Assembly: GCA_017504335.1 (NCBI GenBank)
Contig: JAFVRI010000055.1
Coordinates: forward strand, 1 to 14,669
Length of the DNA stretch: 14,669 bases
Direction: 5' to 3'
Source of the DNA: Clostridia bacterium
Lineage (GTDB): Bacteria > Bacillota > Clostridia > Oscillospirales > CAG-272
Each line of letters begins with the position of its first letter. Position 1 is the first letter of the stretch. This document shows positions 7,780 to 14,415 of this stretch, piece by piece. The position numbers and the translations under genes were made by a program. The notes under the pieces are model-generated. The model was not told the DNA's origin, did no database searches, and saw only the letters and a program-made list of their open reading frames with translations.

Positions 7780-8511
7780 ATGTCCGGACATAGCAAATGG
7801 GCGAATATCAAGCACAAAAAAGAAAAGACCGACGCGCAGAGAGCGAAGGTATTTACCAAGATCGGTAAGGAGATCACCATTGCCGTGAAGGAGGGAGGCG
7901 GAGATCCCGCGTCCAACTCCAAGCTTCGCGATCTGATTCTGAAGGCGAAGGCAAACAACGTACCCAACGATAACATCGAACGTACCATTAAGAAGGCAAT
8001 GGGAAGCACGGGTGAGAACTACGAGGAGGTAGTGTATGAGGGCTACGGCCCCGCAGGCATTGCCGTGATCGTGGAGGCTACCACCGACAACCGCAACCGT
8101 ACCGCGGGCAATATCCGCGCTTACTTCTCCAAGTATCACGGAAACATGGGTCAGACGGGATGCGTATCCTATCTCTTTGAAAACAAGGGATTGATCGTCA
8201 TTTCCAATGAGGACGGTGACGTGGACGAGGACAAGCTGATGGAGACCGCTCTGGAGGCAGGTGCTGAGGACTTTGCCGCAGAGGGCGAGGTCTTTGAGAT
8301 CTATACGGTTCCCGAGGATCTTTACGATATTCAGGAGAGCCTGAAGGAAGCAGGCTATGAGATTCTTTCTGCTGAACAGACCAAGATCGCACAGAACTAT
8401 GTGACCCTGGACAGCGAGGAAGAGATCAAGTTTATGGGATTGCTCATCGAACGTCTGGAGGACGACGATGACGTCATGAACGTATATCATAACTGGGAAA
8501 ACTGCGACTGA
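7780..8511 (+). CDS. yebC: YebC/PmpR family protein (translation factor / regulator)
   Basis: The product is a 243-residue cytosolic protein of the YebC/TACO1 family. The opening MSGHSKWANIKHKK and the following KTDAQRAKVFTKIGKEI are diagnostic and distinguish it from the YeeI/YebC2 type, which begins differently. Further conserved parts are DNIERTIKKAMG at 64-75, YEGYGPAGIAVIVEA at 86-100, TDNRNRTAGNIR at 102-113, and an acidic C-terminal domain. Family members have been described as DNA-binding regulators; more recent work on the family links it to ribosome function during translation of difficult sequences, as for mitochondrial TACO1. The actual role here is not decided by sequence. GAGG at 7767-7770 sits 9 bases before the ATG. 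No terminator or convincing promoter separates it from argS, so co-transcription is likely. Confidence 0.95.
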   Translation: MSGHSKWANIKHKKEKTDAQRAKVFTKIGKEITIAVKEGGGDPASNSKLRDLILKAKANNVPNDNIERTIKKAMGSTGENYEEVVYEGYGPAGIAVIVEATTDNRNRTAGNIRAYFSKYHGNMGQTGCVSYLFENKGLIVISNEDGDVDEDKLMETALEAGAEDFAAEGEVFEIYTVPEDLYDIQESLKEAGYEILSAEQTKIAQNYVTLDSEEEIKFMGLLIERLEDDDDVMNVYHNWENCD

Positions 8512-8516
8512 TCCTT

Positions 8517-9938
8517 ATGGGAAAGTATAAACGGCTGATTTCCAATACGGCAATTTTAGGGGCGGGCACCTTTGCGTCAAAGGTGCTTGTCCTTCTGCTT
8601 ATGCCGCTGTATACGGCGATCCTTTCTACCTCGGAATTCGGAACTGCGGATCTGATTTCGCAGACCGCTAACCTTTTGATCCCCTTGGCATCCGTTGGCA
8701 TTTGCGACGGAATTTTCCGTTTTGCGCTGGAGGAGTCGGTGGATCGCAGGAGTGTATTCTCCACGGGAATTTCAATTCTGCTGTGCGGAAGCGTGGGGGC
8801 ATTGGGGCTCATTCAGCTGCTTCGCCTGTTTGATGTATTTTCGGGATATGTCATGCTGGTTGCGGGCTATGTGATTGCTGCCAATCTGCATTCCGCCTTT
8901 GCCAACTATATTCGCGCGCAGGGAAGAACGGGACTGTTTGCAGTTCAGGGTATCATCAACACCGTGCTGACCATTCTTTTGAATGTGCTGTTCCTGATCG
9001 TGTTCGATCTGGGAAGCCTCGGTTACGTGCTGTCGGTGGTCATTGCGGACTCCGTGATGGTGGTGATCCTCTTTTTTGTGGCGAAGCTCTGGCGAGAATT
9101 TTCGATTTCTTCCGTTACGGGAAAAACCGCGAGAGCAATGCTTCGATTCAGCATTCCATATATTCCGACCACCATGATGTGGCTGATCACGGCTGCTTCA
9201 GACCGATATATCGTGTCTGCCTATTGCGGAACGGCGGAGAACGGACTGTATGCGGCGGCATATAAGCTGCCCACGCTTCTGTCTTTGGTCAGCGGTGTTT
9301 TCATCGAGGCATGGCATTTTTCCACGGTGAAGGATGCGAGTGATGAGGAACGATCCGATTTCTTCGGAAGTGTCTACGTGAATTTCATGAGTATCATGGT
9401 CATGGGCTCTTCGCTTCTGATTGTTGGAGCCAAGGTGTTTACCTCCATTCTTTTGGACAGAAGCTACTTTGCCTCTTGGGAGTTTGTTCCTGTGTTGGTG
9501 ATCGCCACGTTATTTTCGACATTGGTATCCTTCCTCGGAAGTGTGTATTTTCTGGAAAAGAAGAGTCTGATGTCTATGCTGACTGCTATGTCGGGAGCCA
9601 TTGTGAATGTGATCCTGAATTTTGTCATGATCCCCAAGCATGGTGCCATGGGAGCCGCAGTAGCGACCTTGATCAGCTATTTGACAGTTTACGTGATCCG
9701 CGCGGTGGATACGAGAAATTATCTGAAATTTTCTCTTCATACCCCTCGCTTGATCATAAACGGCATGGTTTTGGCAGTCCAGGCAGTCATCATGATTTCG
9801 GCAGTTCGTTATTGGTGGGCGGCAGAGCTTCTGTTGCTCGGATTTCTGCTTGTGTTCAATGGGCGGGGAATTGTCCGTTCTCTGGTGGGAGTTTTGAGAT
9901 CCTTTTTGGGAAATAGAAAAAACTCTCAAAAATTATAA
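8517..9938 (+). CDS. Oligosaccharide / polysaccharide flippase family membrane protein (Wzx-like)
   Basis: A 473-residue polytopic membrane protein of the MATE/Wzx/MurJ (MOP) superfamily, of the oligosaccharide-flippase type. Roughly 12-14 hydrophobic segments span the chain. The N-terminal pattern PLYTAILSTSEFGTADLI at 30-47 and the late pattern N-x-x-LNF-x-MIPKHGAMGAAVAT at 364-384 are typical of Wzx-like proteins, which move lipid-linked sugars across the inner membrane. MurJ is a less likely reading because the family's charged N-terminal residues are not evident. There are no glycosyltransferase or polymerase genes nearby, so its substrate is unknown. The ATG lies 5 bases after the yebC stop with no recognisable Shine-Dalgarno sequence; translation may depend on coupling to yebC, or the start may be misplaced by a few codons. 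No hairpin terminator follows it. Confidence 0.85.
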   Translation: MGKYKRLISNTAILGAGTFASKVLVLLLMPLYTAILSTSEFGTADLISQTANLLIPLASVGICDGIFRFALEESVDRRSVFSTGISILLCGSVGALGLIQLLRLFDVFSGYVMLVAGYVIAANLHSAFANYIRAQGRTGLFAVQGIINTVLTILLNVLFLIVFDLGSLGYVLSVVIADSVMVVILFFVAKLWREFSISSVTGKTARAMLRFSIPYIPTTMMWLITAASDRYIVSAYCGTAENGLYAAAYKLPTLLSLVSGVFIEAWHFSTVKDASDEERSDFFGSVYVNFMSIMVMGSSLLIVGAKVFTSILLDRSYFASWEFVPVLVIATLFSTLVSFLGSVYFLEKKSLMSMLTAMSGAIVNVILNFVMIPKHGAMGAAVATLISYLTVYVIRAVDTRNYLKFSLHTPRLIINGMVLAVQAVIMISAVRYWWAAELLLLGFLLVFNGRGIVRSLVGVLRSFLGNRKNSQKL

Positions 9939-9956
9939 AAAATTTTAAAAAAAGAC

Positions 9957-9985
9957 TTGCAAAACCATTTTTATTATGATATAAT
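9957..9985 (+). promoter_or_regulatory. Strong extended -10 promoter for rplS
   Basis: TTGCAA at 9957-9962 and TATAAT at 9980-9985 are spaced by 17 bases, and TGA at 9977-9979 adds an extended -10 element. Long A and T tracts directly upstream (9929-9953) resemble an UP element. A start near 9992 would give a leader of about 90 nt. A strong, dedicated promoter suits a ribosomal protein gene that stands alone. Confidence 0.82.
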
Positions 9986-9991
9986 ATAATG

Positions 9992-10084
9992 CGTTGTGTG
10001 CCGAAAGGCGTATTTAACGAAAATAGAAGGGTAGTCCGCTGCGTCGCTCTGCATGAATGCCCGGATCTTTAAGGAGGACTGAAC
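9992..10084 (+). promoter_or_regulatory. Structured 5' leader of rplS (candidate L19 autoregulatory leader)
   Basis: The predicted leader contains a hairpin at 9996-10013: seven pairs, three of them GC at the top and several wobble, capped by a GAAA tetraloop at 10003-10006. Further down, GGGTA at 10029-10033 can pair with TGCCC at 10058-10062, and alternatively GTCCG at 10034-10038 can pair with CGGAT at 10062-10066; the two overlap and may compete. The strong AAGGAGG at 10071-10077 lies just beyond, 7 bases before the ATG. Firmicutes rplS genes are known to carry an L19-binding leader that represses translation, so this region is a plausible member. The pairing is hand-drawn, and I have not matched it to the published consensus. 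Confidence 0.45.
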
Positions 10085-10426
10085 ATGAACTTACTTCAGG
10101 CTTTTACAAACGAGCAGCTCAAGACCGAAATCCCGGTCGTCAATGTCGGTGATACCATCCGCATTCACAACAGAATCAAGGAGGGTAACCGCGAGAGAAT
10201 CCAGATGTTTGAGGGTACCGTGATCGCAAAGCACGGCGGCGGAATTTCCGAGACCTTCACCGTAAGACGTGTTTCCTACGGTTGCGGAATCGAGAAGACT
10301 TTCCCCATCCACTCTCCCAACGTAGTAAAGGTTGATCTGATCCGTCAGGGTAAGGTCAGAAGAGCAAAGCTCTACTATCTGCGTGACAGAGTCGGTAAGG
10401 CTTCCAAGGTTAAGGAAAAGATCTGA
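10085..10426 (+). CDS. rplS: 50S ribosomal protein L19
   Basis: L19 sits at the 30S-50S interface of the ribosome. The 113-residue product matches the family in length and sequence: VGDTIRIHNRIKEGNRERIQ around 21-40, FEGTVIAKHGGG at 42-53, FTVRRVSYGCGIEKTFPIHSP at about 58-78 and the basic KVRRAKLYYLRDRVGK at 89-105. It has the best ribosome binding site in the window (AAGGAGG, 7 bases from the ATG). In most bacteria rplS ends the rpsP-rimM-trmD operon. Here it is monocistronic, with its own promoter, leader and terminator, lying between a flippase gene and a carbohydrate operon. Confidence 0.98.
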   Translation: MNLLQAFTNEQLKTEIPVVNVGDTIRIHNRIKEGNRERIQMFEGTVIAKHGGGISETFTVRRVSYGCGIEKTFPIHSPNVVKVDLIRQGKVRRAKLYYLRDRVGKASKVKEKI

Positions 10427-10433
10427 CAAGCCG

Positions 10434-10475
10434 AAAAAATACAGGGCAGGATGCAATCTTGCCCTGTATTTTTTT
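10434..10475 (+). terminator. Intrinsic terminator after rplS
   Basis: A long near-perfect hairpin: the arm 10441-10452 pairs with 10456-10467 with a single G-U wobble at 10449/10459, and the stem can extend outward through A-T pairs to 10434. The core holds a GGGC/GCCC block, the 3-base loop is 10453-10455, and a run of seven T follows at 10469-10475. The A-run on the left side could also make it work in the opposite direction. It begins 8 bases after the rplS stop and isolates rplS from the next operon. Confidence 0.93.
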
Positions 10476-10485
10476 GTCAAAAAAC

Positions 10486-10513
10486 TTGCTAAATTTTTTA
10501 TTTGTGATATAAT
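10486..10513 (+). promoter_or_regulatory. Promoter of the PHP / beta-helix / MFS operon
   Basis: TTGCTA at 10486-10491 and TATAAT at 10508-10513 are spaced by 16 bases, with TGA at 10505-10507 forming an extended -10. It starts right after the rplS terminator. The predicted leader is only about 25 bases and contains the AAAGGAG ribosome binding site. No obvious operator palindrome overlaps it, so I cannot name a regulator. Confidence 0.78.
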
Positions 10514-10543
10514 AGTGCTAGTAAAGGAAAAGGAGAGAAAATC

Positions 10544-11956
10544 ATGCTTCCCATACCGAGAAATTACGAAATTTATCCCGCTGTTGTTCCCGCGGACAAA
10601 TCCACCGCCATGACAGTGGTTCCCACCGAAAAGGCATTCCTGTTCTTTGAGGGTGAGGAATATGTCCTGACTGTGATCGGAATGAACAATGACGATAGCT
10701 ATTATCAGGTTTCTACTCATGAGACTCTTTCTTTGATTGCCAAGGACGGAGTGCTTCGCTTTGACCATACCTTTGCGGATGAGCAGGAGTATCTTTTAAT
10801 TCTTCAATATGGAGAAAAGGTTTTGGCGGAGCTTCACGTCTATTCGCTTTATGAGGATCTGTATCAGCTGAATCCCTTGAAGGGCGACTTCCATTCCCAC
10901 AGCTATCGCTCGGACGGTAAGAGAGACCCCTCCGCTGAGGCAGGACATTACAGAGAGCAGGGCTACGATTTTTATGCCCTGACCGACCACAACCGTTATC
11001 ATTCGGGAGGGGAGATCGACGAGACCTACGCGGGACTCCACACCGGATTTACCCGTGTGTTCGGTGAGGAGGTGCATTGCCCCGGAAGTGTGATTCACAT
11101 TGTTCACGTGGGCGGAAAGAGAAGTGTAACGGATCGCTACGTTCACGACCGAGAGAATTATGAGCGGGAAATTGCCGATTACCAAACGAGAGTTCCCGCC
11201 CATATTCCCGAGCAGTACCGTGATCGGTACGCCAAGGCAATGTGGGCAACCGATGAGATCCATAAGGCGGGCGGCATTGCCATCTTCCCCCATCCCTATT
11301 GGAGACCGGGAAAATCCCGTCTTTATAACGTAAGGGATGAATTTGCCGAGATCCTCTTGATGAGCGGTCTGTTTGATGCCTATGAGCTGATCGGCGGCAT
11401 GAAGCGAGACGGAAACAACCGTTCCGTGGTTCTTTGGTCTGAGCTTCGGTCAAAGGGCTTGAACATTCCCGTCGTTGGATCCAGCGACGTACACGGTATG
11501 GAAAGATCCGAGGTGTTCCCCCACCAGTTTACGATCTGCTTCGCAACCGCCAACGAGAATGACGCCATCGTAGATGCCGTGAAGCAGGGTCTTTCTGTTG
11601 CCGTGGAGGCAACGGGCGACGAATATGAGAGACATTATCGCTGCTACGGAGGTCTGCGTTTGGTATCCTACGCCCAATTTCTTTTGAAGTATTATTATCC
11701 CATGATGCAGAGAATCACTCATGGCATCGGTGTGGCAATGCGCGCCTACGCGATGAGTGATGCACCTGCGGAATTGGTTACCCTGCAGGCGGAATACGCC
11801 GACAAGGTGGCTGACCGTTATTTCGGCAAAGCCGAGCCCAAGCTTCCCGACGCGGCAATCATCGCCTTTGAAAATAAGTGGCGAGAGGTCCAGTTGAACG
11901 GTCCCATTACCAAGGGAAGCTCGATTGATACCGGCATTGTGAACCGACAGATTTAA
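10544..11956 (+). CDS. PHP-domain metallohydrolase (CehA/McbA-like) with extra N- and C-terminal regions
   Basis: A 470-residue protein without signal peptide or membrane segment, so probably cytosolic. The central PHP domain (about 112-320) holds the metal ligands in order: DFHSHS at 115-120 (H117, H119), D124, TDHN at 147-150 (H149), GEEVH at 174-178 (E176), H185 in IHIVH, H250 in IFPHP and D315/H317 in SSDVHG. PHP enzymes are di- or trinuclear metal hydrolases, mostly phosphoesterases; the CehA-like branch also includes ester hydrolases. The first 110 residues look beta-rich and the last 110 are mainly helical; I do not recognise either. AAAGGAG ends 8 bases before the ATG. It is the first gene of a three-gene unit with a GH28-like protein and a transporter, which suggests removal of an ester or phosphate group from an imported compound (inference). 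Confidence 0.85.
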   Translation: MLPIPRNYEIYPAVVPADKSTAMTVVPTEKAFLFFEGEEYVLTVIGMNNDDSYYQVSTHETLSLIAKDGVLRFDHTFADEQEYLLILQYGEKVLAELHVYSLYEDLYQLNPLKGDFHSHSYRSDGKRDPSAEAGHYREQGYDFYALTDHNRYHSGGEIDETYAGLHTGFTRVFGEEVHCPGSVIHIVHVGGKRSVTDRYVHDRENYEREIADYQTRVPAHIPEQYRDRYAKAMWATDEIHKAGGIAIFPHPYWRPGKSRLYNVRDEFAEILLMSGLFDAYELIGGMKRDGNNRSVVLWSELRSKGLNIPVVGSSDVHGMERSEVFPHQFTICFATANENDAIVDAVKQGLSVAVEATGDEYERHYRCYGGLRLVSYAQFLLKYYYPMMQRITHGIGVAMRAYAMSDAPAELVTLQAEYADKVADRYFGKAEPKLPDAAIIAFENKWREVQLNGPITKGSSIDTGIVNRQI

Positions 11957-11973
11957 GAAAAAGGAGAAAGAAT

Positions 11974-13095
11974 ATGGCAACCAAAGACTATCAAATGCTT
12001 CAAAGCCTCTTGGATCGGGGAGGAGAGATCCATATCCCCGATGGCGTTTATACCATCGACGAAACGCTGGTGATCGGTGACAATACCCACCTCGTTTTGT
12101 CATACAACACCGTGATCCGTCTGGCGGACAATTCCGACTGTATTATGATGAAAAACTCCTATCAGGCGGGAGGCGGAGTCAATCACCGCATTTCGGTGGA
12201 AGGCGGTACGTGGGACGGAAACAACGTTGCCCAACATTCCGATACCAAGCCCGAAGGGAAGCCCTATTTCTTCGGCGTGATCCTTCGCTTTGAGAACGTA
12301 GAGGATCTGACCGTGCGAGATGTTACGTTCAAGGATCCCTCCCGCTATGCTGTACAGATTCTGTGTGCCGACCGCTTTACCGTGGAGAATATTACCTTCG
12401 ATTATAATATGTACGAGCGCAGCATGGACGGCGTACACGTGCAAGGGTGGGCAAGAAACGGAATGATCCGCAATATCAAGGGAGCGACCAACGATGACCT
12501 GGTGGCGCTGAACTGCGACGATTATTATGATGACGGAACGGGAAGAACGGTCAGCCAGGGCAATATTGAGAACGTAGAGGTGGACGGACTTTATGCCGAT
12601 AACGGATATACCGCCGTGCGTCTCCTTTCCTGCGGAAGCCGTATGCGAAACATCAAGATTACCAATGTGTTCGGTACCTACCGTTGCTACGGAATCTCCT
12701 TTACCCATCACAATATCGTAGAGGGTGCTCCCGTATGGATGGATCAGATCGACATCAATGGCGTGTACTGTACAACGCCCCCTCAGGATCCGCCCGTGGA
12801 TCGGAAATTTGTGGAGGGCATCGACCGCTTTGGCCGTGTGGGAACCCATGACCGTTGTGTGCAGCACTATCCGATCATTTGGTTTGCCAAGGGTGTGACC
12901 TGCGGAACCGTTTCCATTGCCAACGTGCACCGTGACGAGGAGACCGTGACCGAGGCGCATACCGTGCAGATCGATGAAAACGTTCGGATCGAAAAGCTGA
13001 TCCTTTCCAACGTGACCCAACACTTCCGCAATGCACCCGAAATGCCCCTGATCCTGAATCAGGGAACGGTGGAGACATTCATAGAAAGGGACTAA
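11974..13095 (+). CDS. Right-handed beta-helix protein, GH28 (polygalacturonase)-like
   Basis: A 373-residue parallel beta-helix protein. It opens with a pectin-lyase-fold pattern, GGEIHIPDGVYTIDETLVIGDNTHLVL at 16-42, followed by repeated rungs of the type V-x-D-V-T-F and V-E-N-I-T-F. The GH28-like core is SMDGVHVQG at 150-158 (position of NTD), then TNDDLVALN at 172-180 (position of the catalytic DD). The canonical GHG and RIK motifs are not seen: NGYTAV at 210-215 and CYGISF at 238-243 occupy those places. Activity may therefore differ from classical polygalacturonase. There is no signal peptide, so it should act in the cytosol, unlike most secreted GH28 enzymes. It lies 17 bases after the PHP gene with a clear AAGGAG, and 9 bases before the transporter gene, so it is surely co-transcribed. 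Substrate unknown. Confidence 0.8.
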   Translation: MATKDYQMLQSLLDRGGEIHIPDGVYTIDETLVIGDNTHLVLSYNTVIRLADNSDCIMMKNSYQAGGGVNHRISVEGGTWDGNNVAQHSDTKPEGKPYFFGVILRFENVEDLTVRDVTFKDPSRYAVQILCADRFTVENITFDYNMYERSMDGVHVQGWARNGMIRNIKGATNDDLVALNCDDYYDDGTGRTVSQGNIENVEVDGLYADNGYTAVRLLSCGSRMRNIKITNVFGTYRCYGISFTHHNIVEGAPVWMDQIDINGVYCTTPPQDPPVDRKFVEGIDRFGRVGTHDRCVQHYPIIWFAKGVTCGTVSIANVHRDEETVTEAHTVQIDENVRIEKLILSNVTQHFRNAPEMPLILNQGTVETFIERD

Positions 13096-13104
13096 ACAAG
13101 CACC

Positions 13105-14358
13105 ATGAATCGCAATGACAAACGGGTCAAGTGGGCTTGCTATACCTCCAACATTTCCATGGCGGTGGTGGGAAACCTTTCTCCGCTTCTGTTCTTGACC
13201 TTTCGCAATCTATACGGAATTTCTTATTCCTTGTTGGGACTTTTGGTTCTGATCAATTTTGTCACCCAGTTGACGGTAGATCTGATCTTTTCCTTCTTCT
13301 CCCATAAGTTCAATATTCCATTGGCAGTGAAGCTGACCCCTTATCTCACCATCGGCGGGCTTGTGTTGTATGCGCTGGCACCGATCCTGTTTCCCACGCA
13401 GGTCTATGTGGGGCTTGTGATCGGAACCGTGATCTTCTCCGCGGCAAGCGGCTTTTGCGAGGTACTGATCAGCCCCGTGATCGCGGCATTGCCCAGCGAC
13501 AACCCCGAGCGGGATATGAGTAAGCTTCATTCGATCTACGCATGGGGCGTGGTGGGCGACATTCTGTTTGCCACTCTGTTCTTGCTCATATTCGGCGCGC
13601 GATTCTGGCAGATCCTTGCGCTCTGCTTTTTGCTGATCCCGCTTTCTTCCGCCATTCTGTTTGGCGGAGCGAAGCTCCCGAAGATGGATACTCCCGAGAA
13701 AGCGTCGGGCGTTCTTGCGCTGCTGAAAAAGCCCGCCCTTTGGCTCTGCGTGTTTGCGATCTTCTTGGGTGGCGCTTCGGAATGCACCATGGCGCAATGG
13801 TGCTCGGGCTACCTGGAGGAGGCAATGGGAATTCCTAAGGTATGGGGAGACGTATTCGGTGTCGCTTTGTTTGGCTTTATGCTTGGCCTTGGACGAACCA
13901 TGTACGCTAAGAAAGGCAAGCAGATTGAACGAGTGCTGTTCCTCAGCGCCATCGGCGCAACGGTATGCTACGGAACCGCGGCGCTGTCGGGGATCCCGAT
14001 CCTCGGATTGATCGCCTGCGGTATGACGGGTCTCTTTACGGCAATGCTTTGGCCGGGAAGCCTCATTGTAGCGGCTGACCGTGTTCCAACGGGCGGTGTG
14101 TTCATTTATGCCATGATGGCGGCAGGCGGAGACCTTGGCGCATCGGTGGGCCCTCAGTTGGTGGGGGTGATCACAGATGGCGTTGCGGCGAATCCCGCAG
14201 CATGGGAGCTTGCAGCCAAACTGGGACTGTCGGGAGAACAGCTCGGCATGAAATGCGGCGTCCTTGTGGGAATGTTGTTCCCGCTTATCGCTATTCTCGT
14301 ATATCTCTACATCTGGCGCTCCAAAAAGAGAAGGGAACGGCTTGCTTCAAATCTTTGA
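13105..14358 (+). CDS. MFS transporter, probable sugar / glycoside uptake
   Basis: A 417-residue major facilitator superfamily protein with about 12 hydrophobic segments in two halves, separated by a hydrophilic loop near 188-206. The second half starts with GGASECTMAQWCSGYLEE at 222-239; an acidic residue followed by a QW/NW pair at this place is common in sugar-type MFS proteins of Firmicutes. The C-terminus is basic and cytosolic (RSKKRRER at 405-412). As last gene of the PHP/beta-helix operon it most likely imports their substrate, but direction and substrate are inferred from context only. The nearest Shine-Dalgarno-like AAAGGG (13085-13090) is 14 bases from the ATG, overlapping the end of the preceding gene. 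That is long and suggests weak or coupled translation. Confidence 0.85.
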   Translation: MNRNDKRVKWACYTSNISMAVVGNLSPLLFLTFRNLYGISYSLLGLLVLINFVTQLTVDLIFSFFSHKFNIPLAVKLTPYLTIGGLVLYALAPILFPTQVYVGLVIGTVIFSAASGFCEVLISPVIAALPSDNPERDMSKLHSIYAWGVVGDILFATLFLLIFGARFWQILALCFLLIPLSSAILFGGAKLPKMDTPEKASGVLALLKKPALWLCVFAIFLGGASECTMAQWCSGYLEEAMGIPKVWGDVFGVALFGFMLGLGRTMYAKKGKQIERVLFLSAIGATVCYGTAALSGIPILGLIACGMTGLFTAMLWPGSLIVAADRVPTGGVFIYAMMAAGGDLGASVGPQLVGVITDGVAANPAAWELAAKLGLSGEQLGMKCGVLVGMLFPLIAILVYLYIWRSKKRRERLASNL

Positions 14359-14382
14359 AATACGGAACCAATCATAAAATAT

Positions 14383-14413
14383 AAAACGGCGGGAGCTTGC
14401 TCCCGCCGTTTTT
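14383..14413. terminator. Bidirectional intrinsic terminator between convergent genes
   Basis: A perfect hairpin: AAAACGGCGGGAG at 14383-14395 pairs with the complementary arm at 14400-14412, with a CTTG tetraloop at 14396-14399. On the plus strand it ends in a T-run (14409-14413). On the minus strand the A-run at 14383-14386 and the AT-rich bases beyond give a U-rich tail. It lies 24 bases after the MFS stop and 2 bases beyond the stop of the minus-strand gene, so it can serve both transcripts. Confidence 0.93.
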
Positions 14414-14415
14414 CT

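Noticed and set aside
10028..10043. AAGGGT-AGTCCGCTGCG stretch in the rplS leader resembling a T-box sequence
   Set aside because: It departs from the T-box consensus in the core, no terminator follows before the gene, and rplS is not a T-box target.
10053..10082. Nine-codon open frame ending 2 bases before the rplS ATG
   Set aside because: It has no ribosome binding site of its own and spans the rplS Shine-Dalgarno sequence; a chance frame is the simpler explanation.
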